A stretch of DNA of 64,000 bases from an uncultured Lactobacillus sp. (GTDB lineage: Bacteria; Bacillota; Bacilli; Lactobacillales; Lactobacillaceae): contig CALNAK010000013.1 of assembly GCA_937874185.1 (NCBI GenBank), forward strand, positions 1 through 64,000, given 5' to 3'. Numbering within the stretch: the stretch's first letter is position 1; every line of letters starts with the position of its first letter. Below are positions 53,102 to 63,084 of the stretch, one piece after another. A model generated the notes under the pieces. That model ran no database searches, was not told where the DNA came from, and saw only the letters and a program-made list of their open reading frames with translations. Made by a program: the position numbers and the translations under genes.

Positions 53102-54019
53102 TTATTTAGTAATGTAAGAATCCTGAACCCATTCGTTTGTAGCAACACGATGATAAGAGACGCCATTAACATCTTTGTTAGTTTCGTCAGTTAACCAATT
53201 AGTATTATTACCAAGCATGCGGTTAGTGATTGGCGTAGCGACACTTCTGGTATCGTTGAATGAGACTAATTGAACACCAGCACTATTTGGATTATTGACT
53301 CTGATAACGTTTCTAGGACTAGCATTAGTAATTGCATTCCGATTGCCGAAAACGGTCCCAGAAGTCTTTAGATTGTTGTAATACATCGAAATTAAAGCAT
53401 TGAACTGATTCATATCGTAGCCCCATGATGCGAAATAACCAGTTGGATCAGTATGATTAGTTTCGTGCCACATATCAGCCGTTTGTTTATGTGACAAAAC
53501 AGTTTGACCTGGAATGTCAGGTAGATTGTATTGCAAAAGTTTTTGAGCAATATAATTAGCATCATTTGAAAGTGAACGAGCAAAGGCATCATAGGAACCT
53601 TCTTCGCATAATTCCACTTGAATATAACGATGATTTGCCGTGTAACCGGCGCCCCAAACTAAATAATCGGTACTGTGAATATTGATAGCACTTTTATCGT
53701 CAACAAAAGCATGAACGTAAGTTTGAAGACGTGGCCAATTCTTATTGAAACTAGCAACGAATCTTTCAGCGTCGACACCTTTTGAGGCAGTTTCGTGAAC
53801 AACAACACCTTCTGGATGACCGATACCATTACGATAGCTTTGCCAAACGTTGAAAGTACCTTGGCGATATTGGATTCCAACTGGTTGAAGATTATTTTGG
53901 ACAATATAGTTATTTATTTGCGAGTCTGCCTTAACTGTTTTTGCGTTGTTTAGATTAGTAGTTAATGAAAATAACGTTATAAATAATGTAAAAATTAAAA
54001 ATTGTTTCCGTTTGATAAT
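53102..54019 (-). CDS. Secreted N-acetylmuramoyl-L-alanine amidase (Amidase_2) with AUU start
   Basis: 305 residues if translation starts at ATT 54019. The frame is unbroken from there. It begins (M)IKRKQFLIFTLFITLFSLTT with a clear signal peptide cleaved near VKA-DS. An Amidase_2/PGRP zinc amidase follows (about 45-200) with Zn ligands in VVVHETAS and LSHKQTADMWHETNHTDP, and Glu in IQVELCEEG. A C-terminal SH3-like wall-binding module covers about 230-305. No ATG, GTG or TTG lies in frame between the ribosome site AAGGGAGAG and the signal peptide. An internal GTG at 53617 would drop the signal and half the catalytic domain. A lost ATG or a genuine AUU start is implied. Confidence 0.8.
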   Translation of the reverse strand: MIKRKQFLIFTLFITLFSLTTNLNNAKTVKADSQINNYIVQNNLQPVGIQYRQGTFNVWQSYRNGIGHPEGVVVHETASKGVDAERFVASFNKNWPRLQTYVHAFVDDKSAINIHSTDYLVWGAGYTANHRYIQVELCEEGSYDAFARSLSNDANYIAQKLLQYNLPDIPGQTVLSHKQTADMWHETNHTDPTGYFASWGYDMNQFNALISMYYNNLKTSGTVFGNRNAITNASPRNVIRVNNPNSAGVQLVSFNDTRSVATPITNRMLGNNTNWLTDETNKDVNGVSYHRVATNEWVQDSYITK

Positions 54020-54052
54020 TGTCTCTCCCTTGTATAATACCGCCCTAAGTAT

Positions 54053-54430
54053 AGACCAATATCCTTTACAGAAAGAAAATTAATTTATTACAAAAATAGA
54101 ATTTGTCGTATCATTGTGAAATTTCAAAGTAAAATCGTCCAATAATGAATATCAATAATTTATTTTAAAATGAAAGCCCAATCACTTCAGTGGCTGAACT
54201 CTGTCAAGTTAATAATTTTGACTTATCTACTTGAATTTCACAGAGAAATCTAAATTGAAAAAATCATTGCGAAGCTAACTTTGAAGACCTTAGAATAGTA
54301 ATTGCGACCTTTAATTTATCGACTAGGATTTATAAAATTGCTAGCTGGTACAAAGTGTCTTTTTTTATTTTTAGAATGCCGAAATATCAATACGCAAATT
54401 CGATTTTGATTTGTCAATAGTAATAGTTGA
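54053..54430. other. Gene-free stretch between amidase and nrdJ
   Basis: AT-rich, about 380 bp, with no open frame of note. I looked for a cobalamin riboswitch (B12 box) ahead of the B12-dependent reductase and did not find one on the plus strand. None of the structured elements lies here. Confidence 0.4.
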
Positions 54431-54478
54431 GTACTACATATTGTTATCAAAATGAATTCAAGGTACTATATATTGTGT
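54431..54478 (+). promoter_or_regulatory. Pair of NrdR-like boxes upstream of nrdJ
   Basis: GTACTACATATTGTTA (54431-54446) and GTACTATATATTGTGT (54463-54478) repeat with a 32-bp period, three helical turns. The second matches the NrdR box acaCwAtATaTwGtgt at 13 of 16 positions. The pair ends 26 bp before ATG 54505, overlapping the likely promoter. Repression by NrdR-ATP/dATP is inferred. Confidence 0.75.
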
Positions 54479-54504
54479 TATCTAAATGTATGGAGTGATT
54501 ATTA

Positions 54505-56745
54505 ATGAATGCTAATAAAGAAATTATTTTAAATCAAGACTTCGTTGATGAAGTTAAAAAAACTGTCAAACCTCACTGGGGTGAACTTGGTTGGGTAACT
54601 TATAAAAGAACTTATGCTCGTTGGATTCCAGAATTGGGACGAACTGAAAACTGGTCTGAAACTGTTAAACGTGTTGTCGAGGGTAACATCAACCTTGACC
54701 CTCGTTTAAAAGATGATGCTTTAACTGATGATCAATATGCCGAATTGATTACTGAAGCACAGAATCTTTACAAGCTAGTCTATGGTTTAGCTGCAACTCC
54801 TTCAGGGAGAAACCTTTGGATTTCTGGAACAGCTTATCAACATCGTAATGGTGATGCTTTGAACAATTGCTGGTTCGTTGCTATCAGACCACAAAAATAT
54901 GGTGATAGTCATATCGTGCCTGAATATTTGCGTAAAGATCAATTGGCTGTTTCTATGCCGTTTTCATTTATGTTTGATCAATTGATGAAGGGTGGCGGAG
55001 TTGGTTTTTCCGTTGTTCCAAGTAATATGAAACTAATGCCAGTTGTTGATAATAAAGTAAATTTGACTGTTCTAATTGGTAAAGAGAGTGCTTCATATGA
55101 TGATTCAATCGCCACTGGAGCGGTTGACCGTGATGAATGGTTAAAGACTAACGACCTTGCCAAAACTCGTAACTACAAGCTACCTGACACTCGTGAAGGT
55201 TGGGTTATTGCCAACGCAAATATGATAGATGCTCACTTTATCAATACGAATAATGGATTCAAAGATGTCGTGCTTGATATTACTGATATTCGTGCCAAAG
55301 GTGAAAAAATCAAAGGTTTCGGTGGAACTGCATCTGGTCCTGCACCACTAATTGAAATGCTCTTCGATATTAATCAAGTTCTTAATGATGCAGTCGGTCG
55401 TAAATTAACTTCAGTTGATTGTACCGACATGGGTAATTTAATTGGTAAAACCGTTGTTGCTGGTAATGTTCGTCGTTCTGCAGAGTTAGCACTTGGTGGT
55501 GCCAAAGACGATGATTTCATCACTATGAAACAAGATCAAAAGAAACTTTATCATCACCGTTGGGCCTCAAATAATAGTGTTGCGGTTGATTCTGAATTCA
55601 CTCGTTATCAACCAATCGCTGATTCAATTACACATAATGGTGAACCTGGAATTGTTAATTTGGAATTATCACGGAATTATGGCCGGGCCATTGATGGCTA
55701 TCAACCGGGAATTGATGATGGTGTTGAAGGAACTAACCCCTGTGGTGAAATTTCATTGGGAAATGGGGAACCATGTAATCTATTTGAAGTGTTCCCATTA
55801 ATTGCGACTGAACAAGGTTGGGATTTGGAAGAAGCTTTTGCTTTAGCTGCTAGATATACTAAACGTGTCACATTTAGTATTTACGATTGGGAAATTTCCC
55901 GTAATATTATTCAAAAGAATCGTCGTATTGGCGTCTCAATGTCTGGTATTCAAGACTGGATTTTGAAAACCTTTGGTAATCGTGTTGTGACAGGCTTTGA
56001 ATCTACCACAGATCCTGAAACAGGAGCTCCAATTCAAAAACCTATTTACGATCAACGAGTTGTGAATAAATTCGATGATTTGTATAAGACTGTTGTTAAA
56101 GCAGATAAGGAGTACTCAAAGGCTTTGGGTTGCAAAGCTTCAATCAAGCACACAACTGTTAAGCCGTCAGGAACCGTAGCTAAACTTGCTGGGGTTTCCG
56201 AAGGGATGCATTTCCACTATGCAGGTTATTTAATTCAAAGAATCAGATTTCAAGATTCCGATCCACTTTTGCCAGCGTTGAAGGCTTGTGGATATAAAAT
56301 TGAACCTGACGTTTATACAAAACATACGATGTGTGTTGAGTTCCCAGTTAAAGCTGCCAACGCCGACAATCCTAATTTTGCCTCCGCCGGATCAGTTTCA
56401 ATCGCTGAACAATTTGCCACACAAGCTTTCTTACAAACTTATTGGTCTGACAATGCGGTTAGTTGCACCATTACATTCCAAGCCGATGAAGCTAAAGAAA
56501 TTGCCCCATTGATGTATCAATATAGACATGTTACGAAATCAACTTCGCTATTGCCATATAGTGGTGCCGACTTCAAACAAGCTCCGAAAGAACCAATTGA
56601 TAAGAAAATTTATCAAGAACGTGAAGCAGAAGTAAACGAAAACGTTGCTGCTGTATTCGCTGAACAAAATAATAATCATGATAAAAAGGATATCGAACTA
56701 GTCGATCAATCAGATTGTGCTAGTGGTGCTTGTCCAATTAAATAA
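54505..56745 (+). CDS. nrdJ: Adenosylcobalamin-dependent (class II) ribonucleoside-triphosphate reductase
   Basis: 746 residues, close to the 739-residue Lactobacillus leichmannii enzyme, with its key residues at offset positions. Cys122 (LNNCWF) and Cys424 form the substrate disulfide pair. Cys413 in NPCGEIS is the thiyl-radical cysteine, with Glu415. The C-terminal CASGACPIK supplies the relay pair Cys738/Cys743. It is a monomeric cytoplasmic enzyme making dNTPs from NTPs using B12, so it works with or without oxygen. GGAGTG precedes ATG 54505. NrdR-like boxes lie upstream. It is monocistronic. Confidence 0.97.
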   Translation: MNANKEIILNQDFVDEVKKTVKPHWGELGWVTYKRTYARWIPELGRTENWSETVKRVVEGNINLDPRLKDDALTDDQYAELITEAQNLYKLVYGLAATPSGRNLWISGTAYQHRNGDALNNCWFVAIRPQKYGDSHIVPEYLRKDQLAVSMPFSFMFDQLMKGGGVGFSVVPSNMKLMPVVDNKVNLTVLIGKESASYDDSIATGAVDRDEWLKTNDLAKTRNYKLPDTREGWVIANANMIDAHFINTNNGFKDVVLDITDIRAKGEKIKGFGGTASGPAPLIEMLFDINQVLNDAVGRKLTSVDCTDMGNLIGKTVVAGNVRRSAELALGGAKDDDFITMKQDQKKLYHHRWASNNSVAVDSEFTRYQPIADSITHNGEPGIVNLELSRNYGRAIDGYQPGIDDGVEGTNPCGEISLGNGEPCNLFEVFPLIATEQGWDLEEAFALAARYTKRVTFSIYDWEISRNIIQKNRRIGVSMSGIQDWILKTFGNRVVTGFESTTDPETGAPIQKPIYDQRVVNKFDDLYKTVVKADKEYSKALGCKASIKHTTVKPSGTVAKLAGVSEGMHFHYAGYLIQRIRFQDSDPLLPALKACGYKIEPDVYTKHTMCVEFPVKAANADNPNFASAGSVSIAEQFATQAFLQTYWSDNAVSCTITFQADEAKEIAPLMYQYRHVTKSTSLLPYSGADFKQAPKEPIDKKIYQEREAEVNENVAAVFAEQNNNHDKKDIELVDQSDCASGACPIK

Positions 56746-56758
56746 GTATGTTAGAGAG

Positions 56759-56801
56759 AAATGGATGCTTTCCTGTATTTTAAGGAAAACATCCATTTTT
56801 T
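56759..56801 (+). terminator. Terminator of nrdJ
   Basis: AAATGGATGCTTTCC pairs with GGAAAACATCCAT followed by T6. Confidence 0.8.
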
Positions 56802-56876
56802 ATCTTAAAGTCATTTATGTATAAAAATAGCATGATTAGTCAATTAGTAATAAAAAAAGAAGATAATATATGTATT

Positions 56877-56890
56877 TGAAAGCGGTTACT
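56877..56890 (+). promoter_or_regulatory. cre site before the rhamnosidase operon
   Basis: TGAAAGCGGTTACT, one mismatch to the cre consensus, 30 bp before the TTG start at 56920. It would put the GH78 operon under CcpA control. Confidence 0.65.
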
Positions 56891-56919
56891 AGATAACCAA
56901 TGTTTGGAGGAAAAGCAAT

Positions 56920-59724
56920 TTGAAATTTGAGCAAATAAATATAAATCATATGACGAATCCTGTTGGTTTCAAAATGGATGATTTGTTCATAAATTGTGAG
57001 GTAAGTGGACATAGCTATCCTACTGACCTAAAAAAGAAATTAAGTATTTCAGATAGTGAACAAACGGTTTATTCCACCGATTGGGAGGATGCTAAAGATT
57101 TAACTTTTAAGCCAATTTTTAAACTTAATAGCAGAACACTTTATGACGTAAAAGTTGAATTGAAATCTGAAGATGAAACTTTTTCAAAAATGGCCTTTTT
57201 TGAAACTGGATTAATGAATGGATTCAAATCAGGAAATTGGATTGGTAGTGAGGATCCAAGTATTCACGGTTTGGATTTAATTAAAGAAATTAATATTCCT
57301 AAGGGAATTAAATCTGGTCGTCTTTATATAAGTGGTTTAGGACTTTACGAAGCTTATATTGATGATGTTAAGGTCGGAGACGAATATTTAGCACCAGGTT
57401 TTACAAATTATAATTATTACACACAAATTGCAACACACGATGTAAGTAAAATGTTACAAACTGCTGGAACGCACACAATTAGAATTTCTCTAGCTGATGG
57501 TTGGTATCGTGGCAAGTTAGGTATTAAAGAACACGGTGGTAAAGCTAATCAGTATGGAAATGCCTTAATGGCAATTGCAGAATTAAATTATATAGACAAT
57601 TCTGGTGTTGAGAAAAAAGTTTCAACTGATACGTCTTGGCAGGGATTTACTTCTAAAGTAGGTCATTCAGGAATTTATTACGGTGAAGATCTAGATGAAG
57701 TAAGTCAAAGTTCATCAGTTAAAATCAAACAATTTGTTCAACCAACGAAACATTTAATTGATCGATTGAGTTTACCTATCAAAGAACATGAAACATTCTC
57801 AGTTGTTAAAAAGATAATTACACCAAGTAACGGCGTGGTTTTAGATTTTGGTCAAAATTTGGCTGGTTGGGTCACGTTCAAGAATAATTTACCAAAGGGA
57901 ACTAAAGTTGCTTTGGAATATGGTGAGATTATTCAAAATGGTGAGTTATATCGAGGAAATCTCCGTTCAGCAAGAGCAACATTTACCTATGTCAGCGATG
58001 GTGAAAATCATGAAGTTCGTCCACACTTTACATATTTTGGATTTAGATACGTTAAGTTAGTTGGTTTTCCAAATGATATTGATGTTAATGATTTTCAAGC
58101 TAAAGCTTTATATTCTGATATGTCAGAAATAGGTCATATCACAACTGATAATAAGCCAATTAATAAATTATTTAGCAATATTCTCTGGGGACAAAAGAGT
58201 AACTTCATGGATATTCCCACAGATTGTCCACAACGTGATGAGCGTCTCGGTTGGACCGGTGATGCTGCTATATTCTCTAAGACTGCCAGTTACAACATGG
58301 ATACATATCAATTTAATAAAAAATTTGCTTACGATGTGGCCGTTGAACAAAGTTTGAATAATGGCGAGGTTCCATTGTATGTACCAGCAGTTGATGGTGA
58401 TGATGGTGGTAAAGCAGTTTGGAGTGATGTTTCGACAATTATTCCTTGGGTTACATATTCAAGATCTGGTGATGCCTCAATCCTACGTCAAAACTTTGGT
58501 GCCATGATGTCTTGGGTCGATTGGGTTCATGACTATGCTAAGAAAACTAGAAATGAATTCTTGTGGTTAGATTCAGATCAATTGGGTGATTGGCTTGCTT
58601 TAGACACTGAAGATATTATGCATTTGAAAGGTAAGACACCGGATGATTTGATAGCTAGTGCTTACTATTACTTATCAACTAGTATCGTTGCTAAGACAGC
58701 CAAAGTTTTACATTCCAATCGTGAACATGAATATTACCAATTATTGGCTAATAAGATCAAAGAATCATTTGTTGCGGAATTCTTTACAGCTAGTGGCAGA
58801 TTGATTACTGATACGCAAACGGCCTTGTCACTTTGCCTAAATCTTCATTTATATCCTGAGAATGGTCGTCAGGTATTGATCAATAGATTAGTTGAAAGAA
58901 TTGAGAAGGATAAGAATCATCTAACAACAGGTTTTGTTGGGACTTCAGAATTGTTACCAGCTCTATCAGAAAATAATCAAACAGAATTGGCAACACAGAT
59001 ATTCTTGAATGATGATTATCCAAGCTGGTTATATCAAGTTAAGCATGGTGCAACAACAATCTGGGAACGTTGGGATTCCATTCAACCTGATGGCACAATC
59101 AATGATAATGGGATGAATTCACTAAACCATTATTCAACCGGAGCCGTAATGGCTTGGGCATATGAATATCTAGTTGGTATAAAACAAACTAATGGATTAG
59201 TAATTCAACCACAAATCACTCCAAAATTCAGATCAGTTAAAGGACATACTAAGTTAGCTACTGGAACTGTGAATGTTGAATGGACAATTGCTAATAAAGA
59301 AGGCACTCGAGTTAACTTAGTGATTGATATTCCGTTTGCTAATGAAGCTAAAATTATTTTACCGGATGCTGAAGAATGGTCAGTTAACGGCAAGACACAT
59401 CATAATGGTGATACTTTAATCGCTGGACATTATGAAATTACTTATCAACCAACCAATGCCTTGATTGATAAGTTTGATATTCATACTCCACTAGATAACT
59501 TTTATCAGGATAAGGAACTTAGCAAGCAACTAGCTAAATTGATTCCGTTCTGGGATTTCTTGAACCTTCCCGGAAACATGGATCACTTTAAAGATTATTC
59601 CATTTTGCAACTTAGTCGAGAAATGAAAGGTATTGGCTTTACACCTTTAGATGAGCAGCAAATTGAAAGTATTAATTTGATTTTTACTAATTATAAAAAA
59701 GCACAAATTAAAAAGGAGCAATAA
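56920..59724 (+). CDS. GH78 alpha-L-rhamnosidase
   Basis: 934 residues from TTG 56920 (TTTGGAGG 9 nt upstream). Bacterial rhamnosidase layout: N-terminal beta domains with SGLGLYEAYIDDVKVGDEYLAPGFTNY, then the (alpha/alpha)6 catalytic domain with IPTDCPQRDERLGWTGDAAIF (general-acid region, about 435-455), and GATTIWERWDS near residue 710. There is no signal peptide, so it hydrolyses imported rhamnosides. It forms an operon with an MFS transporter (2 bp later) and an esterase. This combination matches plant flavonoid/phenolic rhamnoside use in lactobacilli. The last 70 residues after the C-terminal beta domain are an unusual helical tail. Confidence 0.92.
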   Translation: MKFEQININHMTNPVGFKMDDLFINCEVSGHSYPTDLKKKLSISDSEQTVYSTDWEDAKDLTFKPIFKLNSRTLYDVKVELKSEDETFSKMAFFETGLMNGFKSGNWIGSEDPSIHGLDLIKEINIPKGIKSGRLYISGLGLYEAYIDDVKVGDEYLAPGFTNYNYYTQIATHDVSKMLQTAGTHTIRISLADGWYRGKLGIKEHGGKANQYGNALMAIAELNYIDNSGVEKKVSTDTSWQGFTSKVGHSGIYYGEDLDEVSQSSSVKIKQFVQPTKHLIDRLSLPIKEHETFSVVKKIITPSNGVVLDFGQNLAGWVTFKNNLPKGTKVALEYGEIIQNGELYRGNLRSARATFTYVSDGENHEVRPHFTYFGFRYVKLVGFPNDIDVNDFQAKALYSDMSEIGHITTDNKPINKLFSNILWGQKSNFMDIPTDCPQRDERLGWTGDAAIFSKTASYNMDTYQFNKKFAYDVAVEQSLNNGEVPLYVPAVDGDDGGKAVWSDVSTIIPWVTYSRSGDASILRQNFGAMMSWVDWVHDYAKKTRNEFLWLDSDQLGDWLALDTEDIMHLKGKTPDDLIASAYYYLSTSIVAKTAKVLHSNREHEYYQLLANKIKESFVAEFFTASGRLITDTQTALSLCLNLHLYPENGRQVLINRLVERIEKDKNHLTTGFVGTSELLPALSENNQTELATQIFLNDDYPSWLYQVKHGATTIWERWDSIQPDGTINDNGMNSLNHYSTGAVMAWAYEYLVGIKQTNGLVIQPQITPKFRSVKGHTKLATGTVNVEWTIANKEGTRVNLVIDIPFANEAKIILPDAEEWSVNGKTHHNGDTLIAGHYEITYQPTNALIDKFDIHTPLDNFYQDKELSKQLAKLIPFWDFLNLPGNMDHFKDYSILQLSREMKGIGFTPLDEQQIESINLIFTNYKKAQIKKEQ

Positions 59725-59726
59725 TC

Positions 59727-60932
59727 ATGAGAAAAATAATGACACGTTTTGCAATTTTGATCTTATCTGTTTTTACTGTTAGTGCCGGAGCAACAGCCGC
59801 AACTTTGCCATTGATGATGCAAAGTTTTCCTAACATTAGTTCAACAACGATTGAATTATTGATGACTATACCATCGTTAGGAATTATTATTTTTACACCT
59901 ATCAGTAATATCGTGGCTGATTTCATCAGTGTAAAAAGAACTATTCTTCTAGGACTATTATTGATATTTATCGGTGGAATTATTCCTGCCGTTACAATGA
60001 ATTTCCCATTGATTTTTGGATCAAGAATTATCTTAGGTTTAGGTACTGGTTTGTTAATGTCATTCTCACAATCACTTATCGTTCAAATGTACCAAGGTTC
60101 AGCTCAACAAAAAATGTTAGGACTAGCAAGTGTTTTCCAAGGATTAGGAATGTTTGTTATGACCTATGCTGCCGGAGTTCTTTTAAATGGCGGTTGGCAA
60201 ATGTCATACTGGGTTTATTTGATTGTAGTTCCAATTATCGCTTTAGTTGCAGTTTACGTTCCAAAGGCTGCTGGTCATGTCGAAACTAGTTCTCAAGATG
60301 AACCAGCAAGTAGTAAAAAAGTTGATGGCAAAATTTGGATGTTGGCATTATTAGCATTCATGTTCAATGCAACATTTGCTTTTATTTCAATTAAGTTCGC
60401 TATGTTAGTTGTTTCACGTCACTATGGAACTGCCGCTGATGCAAGTACATTATTAGGATTGATGGCATTTGCTATGGCAGCTGGTGGATTCGTCTTCATG
60501 TATATTCAAAAACACTGGTTTAAATTTACTTCTGCAATTGGTTTAGGATTTGCAACAGTTTCATTCTTATTATTATCAATTTCTCATTCATTATTTTTGA
60601 GTGCTATTGGTGTCATCTTAGTCGGGATTTCAGTTTCAATCTTCATGGCTTCAATGATTGCCAATATTAATAGAATGACTTCTGCTAAACAAGTTGCTTT
60701 TTCAACTTCAGTCGTAATGACATGTGCTAATGTGGGAACACTTCTCTCACCATACTTTGCAAAATTAATTTCTAATGTGTTTGGTAATAATGAAGCTGGA
60801 TTTACTTTTGAGGCTGGATTATTTGTCTTCGCAATTCTCCTTGTAATTACTACGATTGCAGGTATCAATTACAACAAATTAGAGCATGATCCAAAACAAG
60901 ACGTATCTGGTCATATGAAAGCTCAAAATTAG
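59727..60932 (+). CDS. MFS transporter of the rhamnosidase operon
   Basis: 401 residues with 12 membrane segments. N-terminus FAILILSVFTVSAGATAATLPLMM, loop motif IVADFISVKRTILLG, and a basic central loop (about 185-200). It lies 2 bp after GH78 with RBS AAAGGAG inside the GH78 3' end. The likely substrate is a rhamnoside or its aglycone; direction of transport cannot be read. Confidence 0.88.
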   Translation: MRKIMTRFAILILSVFTVSAGATAATLPLMMQSFPNISSTTIELLMTIPSLGIIIFTPISNIVADFISVKRTILLGLLLIFIGGIIPAVTMNFPLIFGSRIILGLGTGLLMSFSQSLIVQMYQGSAQQKMLGLASVFQGLGMFVMTYAAGVLLNGGWQMSYWVYLIVVPIIALVAVYVPKAAGHVETSSQDEPASSKKVDGKIWMLALLAFMFNATFAFISIKFAMLVVSRHYGTAADASTLLGLMAFAMAAGGFVFMYIQKHWFKFTSAIGLGFATVSFLLLSISHSLFLSAIGVILVGISVSIFMASMIANINRMTSAKQVAFSTSVVMTCANVGTLLSPYFAKLISNVFGNNEAGFTFEAGLFVFAILLVITTIAGINYNKLEHDPKQDVSGHMKAQN

Positions 60933-60944
60933 AAGGTAGAAAAT

Positions 60945-61811
60945 ATGTTAAGTAATGAAGCAAAACAAGCAATTGAAATTGCAAAAACTATTAAGGCTCA
61001 ACAGGGCGATGATTTAAAACCTGAACAAGTTAAATTTTTGAGAGAAGATGCTGATAAAAACACCTCTGTCCCTGTTCCTGACAATATGAAATTAGAATCA
61101 TTTCAAGGTGACGTAAGTGGTGAACTTTATCATCTTGAGGGAAGTATTAAAGACACAGCCTTATTATTCATTCATGGTGGATCATATATGACAGGCAGTG
61201 TTAAGTCACGAAGGAATCTATGTTTCCAATTATTGAATCGTTTGAACTGTGATGGTTTCTCAGTTGATTATAGACAGTGGCCAGAAGCAAAGCATCCTGC
61301 CGGTCAAAATGATGTGGTGACAGCTTATAATTTCTTGAAGAGTCGTTATCAAAAGGTAATTGTCTTTGGGGAATCTGCTGGAGCAACTTTAGCTTTAACT
61401 TTAACTTTGCAATTGAAAGCAGAGGGTAAAGAGTTACCAGATCGTATTGCAGTATTTTCACCAGTTATTACTCAGATAAATATAATGACTTCAGAATTCT
61501 TGAACCAAGAACGTGATCCAATGCTATTAGGTGCTGGTGCGCCAGTGCCTTACTTTGATGATCCATATTCAACTGACCCTCTAGTTTCACCAATTAATGG
61601 TGACTTTACTGGATTTCCACCTTTGATGATTAATTGTGGTAGTGAAGAAGTTAAATACGATGATTCTAAAGTTCTAAATTATCTTTGTCAGAAAGCAGGC
61701 GTGGATGTGACTTGGGATGTATGGCAAGATCTTTTCCATGTATTTGTACTCTTTGATATGCCTGAAACGACACGAGCCTTAAATAGAATAGCTAAGTTTT
61801 TGAAGGAATAG
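60945..61811 (+). CDS. Alpha/beta-hydrolase esterase (HSL-like)
   Basis: 288 residues. The oxyanion motif HGGS is at 77-80, the nucleophile elbow GESAG centres on Ser144, and the catalytic His is in LFHVF (about residue 264), with Asp expected in the DDSKV region. It is a cytoplasmic, hormone-sensitive-lipase-type carboxylesterase. As the third gene after GH78 and MFS, it may remove acyl groups (acetyl, feruloyl or similar) from imported plant glycosides; that role is inferred from context. It starts 12 bp after the transporter stop. Confidence 0.85.
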   Translation: MLSNEAKQAIEIAKTIKAQQGDDLKPEQVKFLREDADKNTSVPVPDNMKLESFQGDVSGELYHLEGSIKDTALLFIHGGSYMTGSVKSRRNLCFQLLNRLNCDGFSVDYRQWPEAKHPAGQNDVVTAYNFLKSRYQKVIVFGESAGATLALTLTLQLKAEGKELPDRIAVFSPVITQINIMTSEFLNQERDPMLLGAGAPVPYFDDPYSTDPLVSPINGDFTGFPPLMINCGSEEVKYDDSKVLNYLCQKAGVDVTWDVWQDLFHVFVLFDMPETTRALNRIAKFLKE

Positions 61812-61857
61812 AAAAGCAATCATTTCAACATCTACTTTATTGAAATGATTGCTTTTT
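61812..61857. terminator. Bidirectional terminator between rhamnosidase operon and AraC gene
   Basis: AAAAGCAATCATTTCAA (61812-61828) pairs perfectly with TTGAAATGATTGCTTTT (61840-61856). It serves both convergent units and overlaps the AraC stop. Confidence 0.85.
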
Positions 61858-62968
61858 ATATGTGTTGGTTCTTTCTAAATTGAAGTGGAGAGAGGCCGGT
61901 ATTACTTTTAAATGTTCTAGATAATTGTGATTGATCAGAATAACCAACTGAAGTAGCTATTTCACTAATTGGTAACTGAGTGAATAGTAGTAATTGTTTA
62001 GCCGAAAGGATTCGTTGAGCAGTTAGAAAATTAATTACGCTGATGCCAGTTGTTTGTTTGAATAAGTGCATTAAGTAAGATTTACTACACCCAATTGAAG
62101 TAGCAATTTCATCAGTATTTTTAACAGTGGCAAGGTTGTCATAAATATATTCTTGAGCTTGATAAATTATAGATGGAATATTTTGACGTTTCACTTGAGC
62201 AACATTTTTAACGAAACGTTCACCAATCGTTCGAGTGTATTCATAGACGTTTGTGATCTCACGTCGTAATTCAGTTTTCCTGATACACTCATCACTTAAA
62301 TCGTAGGCACTCTCGGCATACATTCCACCACGGATTGCGGCACGAGTAAAAAGTGTTGTAGCAGCGACGGTAATGTTTTTCTTACTCCGTAGATCTGATG
62401 AGGCAAGAATACCAAAGTTACCTTGATCCATAAAGTTAACGTAGTTGTCATTGAATTCAGTGAGATTTCCATGTTCAACACCAAGAAGCATTTGTTGTTC
62501 GGCTAAATAACCGTTGTGAGATGGTTTATGTTCATTTAAAAATGCGTTTTGTTGATTGGAACGGTCGAGGATATCGTAATCAGTAAGGTCAATTTGGTTA
62601 TCAGAAAAAATTGGTTTTTGATTGGTTAGAGCTAAGTAAAACATGCATAGTTGTGATTTAAATGTATTGAAGTCAATTAAAGGGATGCGGTCCTCATAGT
62701 TTCCATTACCGCTGATAGCAGAGGTTGTAGCCCAAACGATGAACTTGTGACCTTGAAATGAAAAAATTGCTATCGAACCTATTCGGGAGAACGTAGAAAT
62801 AGAAACTTTGGTAGTTATATTATTCAATAATTTATTTTGAATGTCTTTTGGAAGATCAGGCATGATGGATTTTTTCTTAGTTAATATTCGTGTATTTTCA
62901 GTATTAAATTCAAATACTGATAGTCCAGTTGCTTGGTAAAAATAATCAACAATTTCTTCAATATCCAT
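61856..62968 (-). CDS. AraC-family regulator, likely of the rhamnosidase operon
   Basis: 370 residues from ATG 62968, chosen because GGAGG lies 8 nt upstream; the ATG at 62983 overlaps that ribosome site. The first 260 residues are a sensor region without recognised family. The C-terminal AraC double HTH (about 265-370) reads NTDEIATSIGCSKSYLMHLFKQTTGISVINFL and PISEIATSVGYSDQSQLSRTFKSNTGLSPLQF. It is convergent with GH78-MFS-esterase and divergent from the ROK gene, so it may activate either or both. AraC regulators accompany rhamnosidase loci in other lactobacilli. Confidence 0.85.
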   Translation of the reverse strand: MDIEEIVDYFYQATGLSVFEFNTENTRILTKKKSIMPDLPKDIQNKLLNNITTKVSISTFSRIGSIAIFSFQGHKFIVWATTSAISGNGNYEDRIPLIDFNTFKSQLCMFYLALTNQKPIFSDNQIDLTDYDILDRSNQQNAFLNEHKPSHNGYLAEQQMLLGVEHGNLTEFNDNYVNFMDQGNFGILASSDLRSKKNITVAATTLFTRAAIRGGMYAESAYDLSDECIRKTELRREITNVYEYTRTIGERFVKNVAQVKRQNIPSIIYQAQEYIYDNLATVKNTDEIATSIGCSKSYLMHLFKQTTGISVINFLTAQRILSAKQLLLFTQLPISEIATSVGYSDQSQLSRTFKSNTGLSPLQFRKNQHI

Positions 62969-63084
62969 GCCTGATTCCTCCATTTAATAAACATCATTTA
63001 ACAAAAAAAAGTGAGATTTAACAAATTTATTTTACCAAATTAACGATAATAAAGACATATTAATTGTTAGCAGGAGATACAAAA

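Noticed and set aside
54053..54504. Cobalamin riboswitch ahead of the B12-dependent reductase
   Set aside because: CAGTGGC near 54190 is the complement of part of a B12-type motif, but on the wrong strand and without a B12 box or paired stems. NrdR-like boxes explain the upstream region better.
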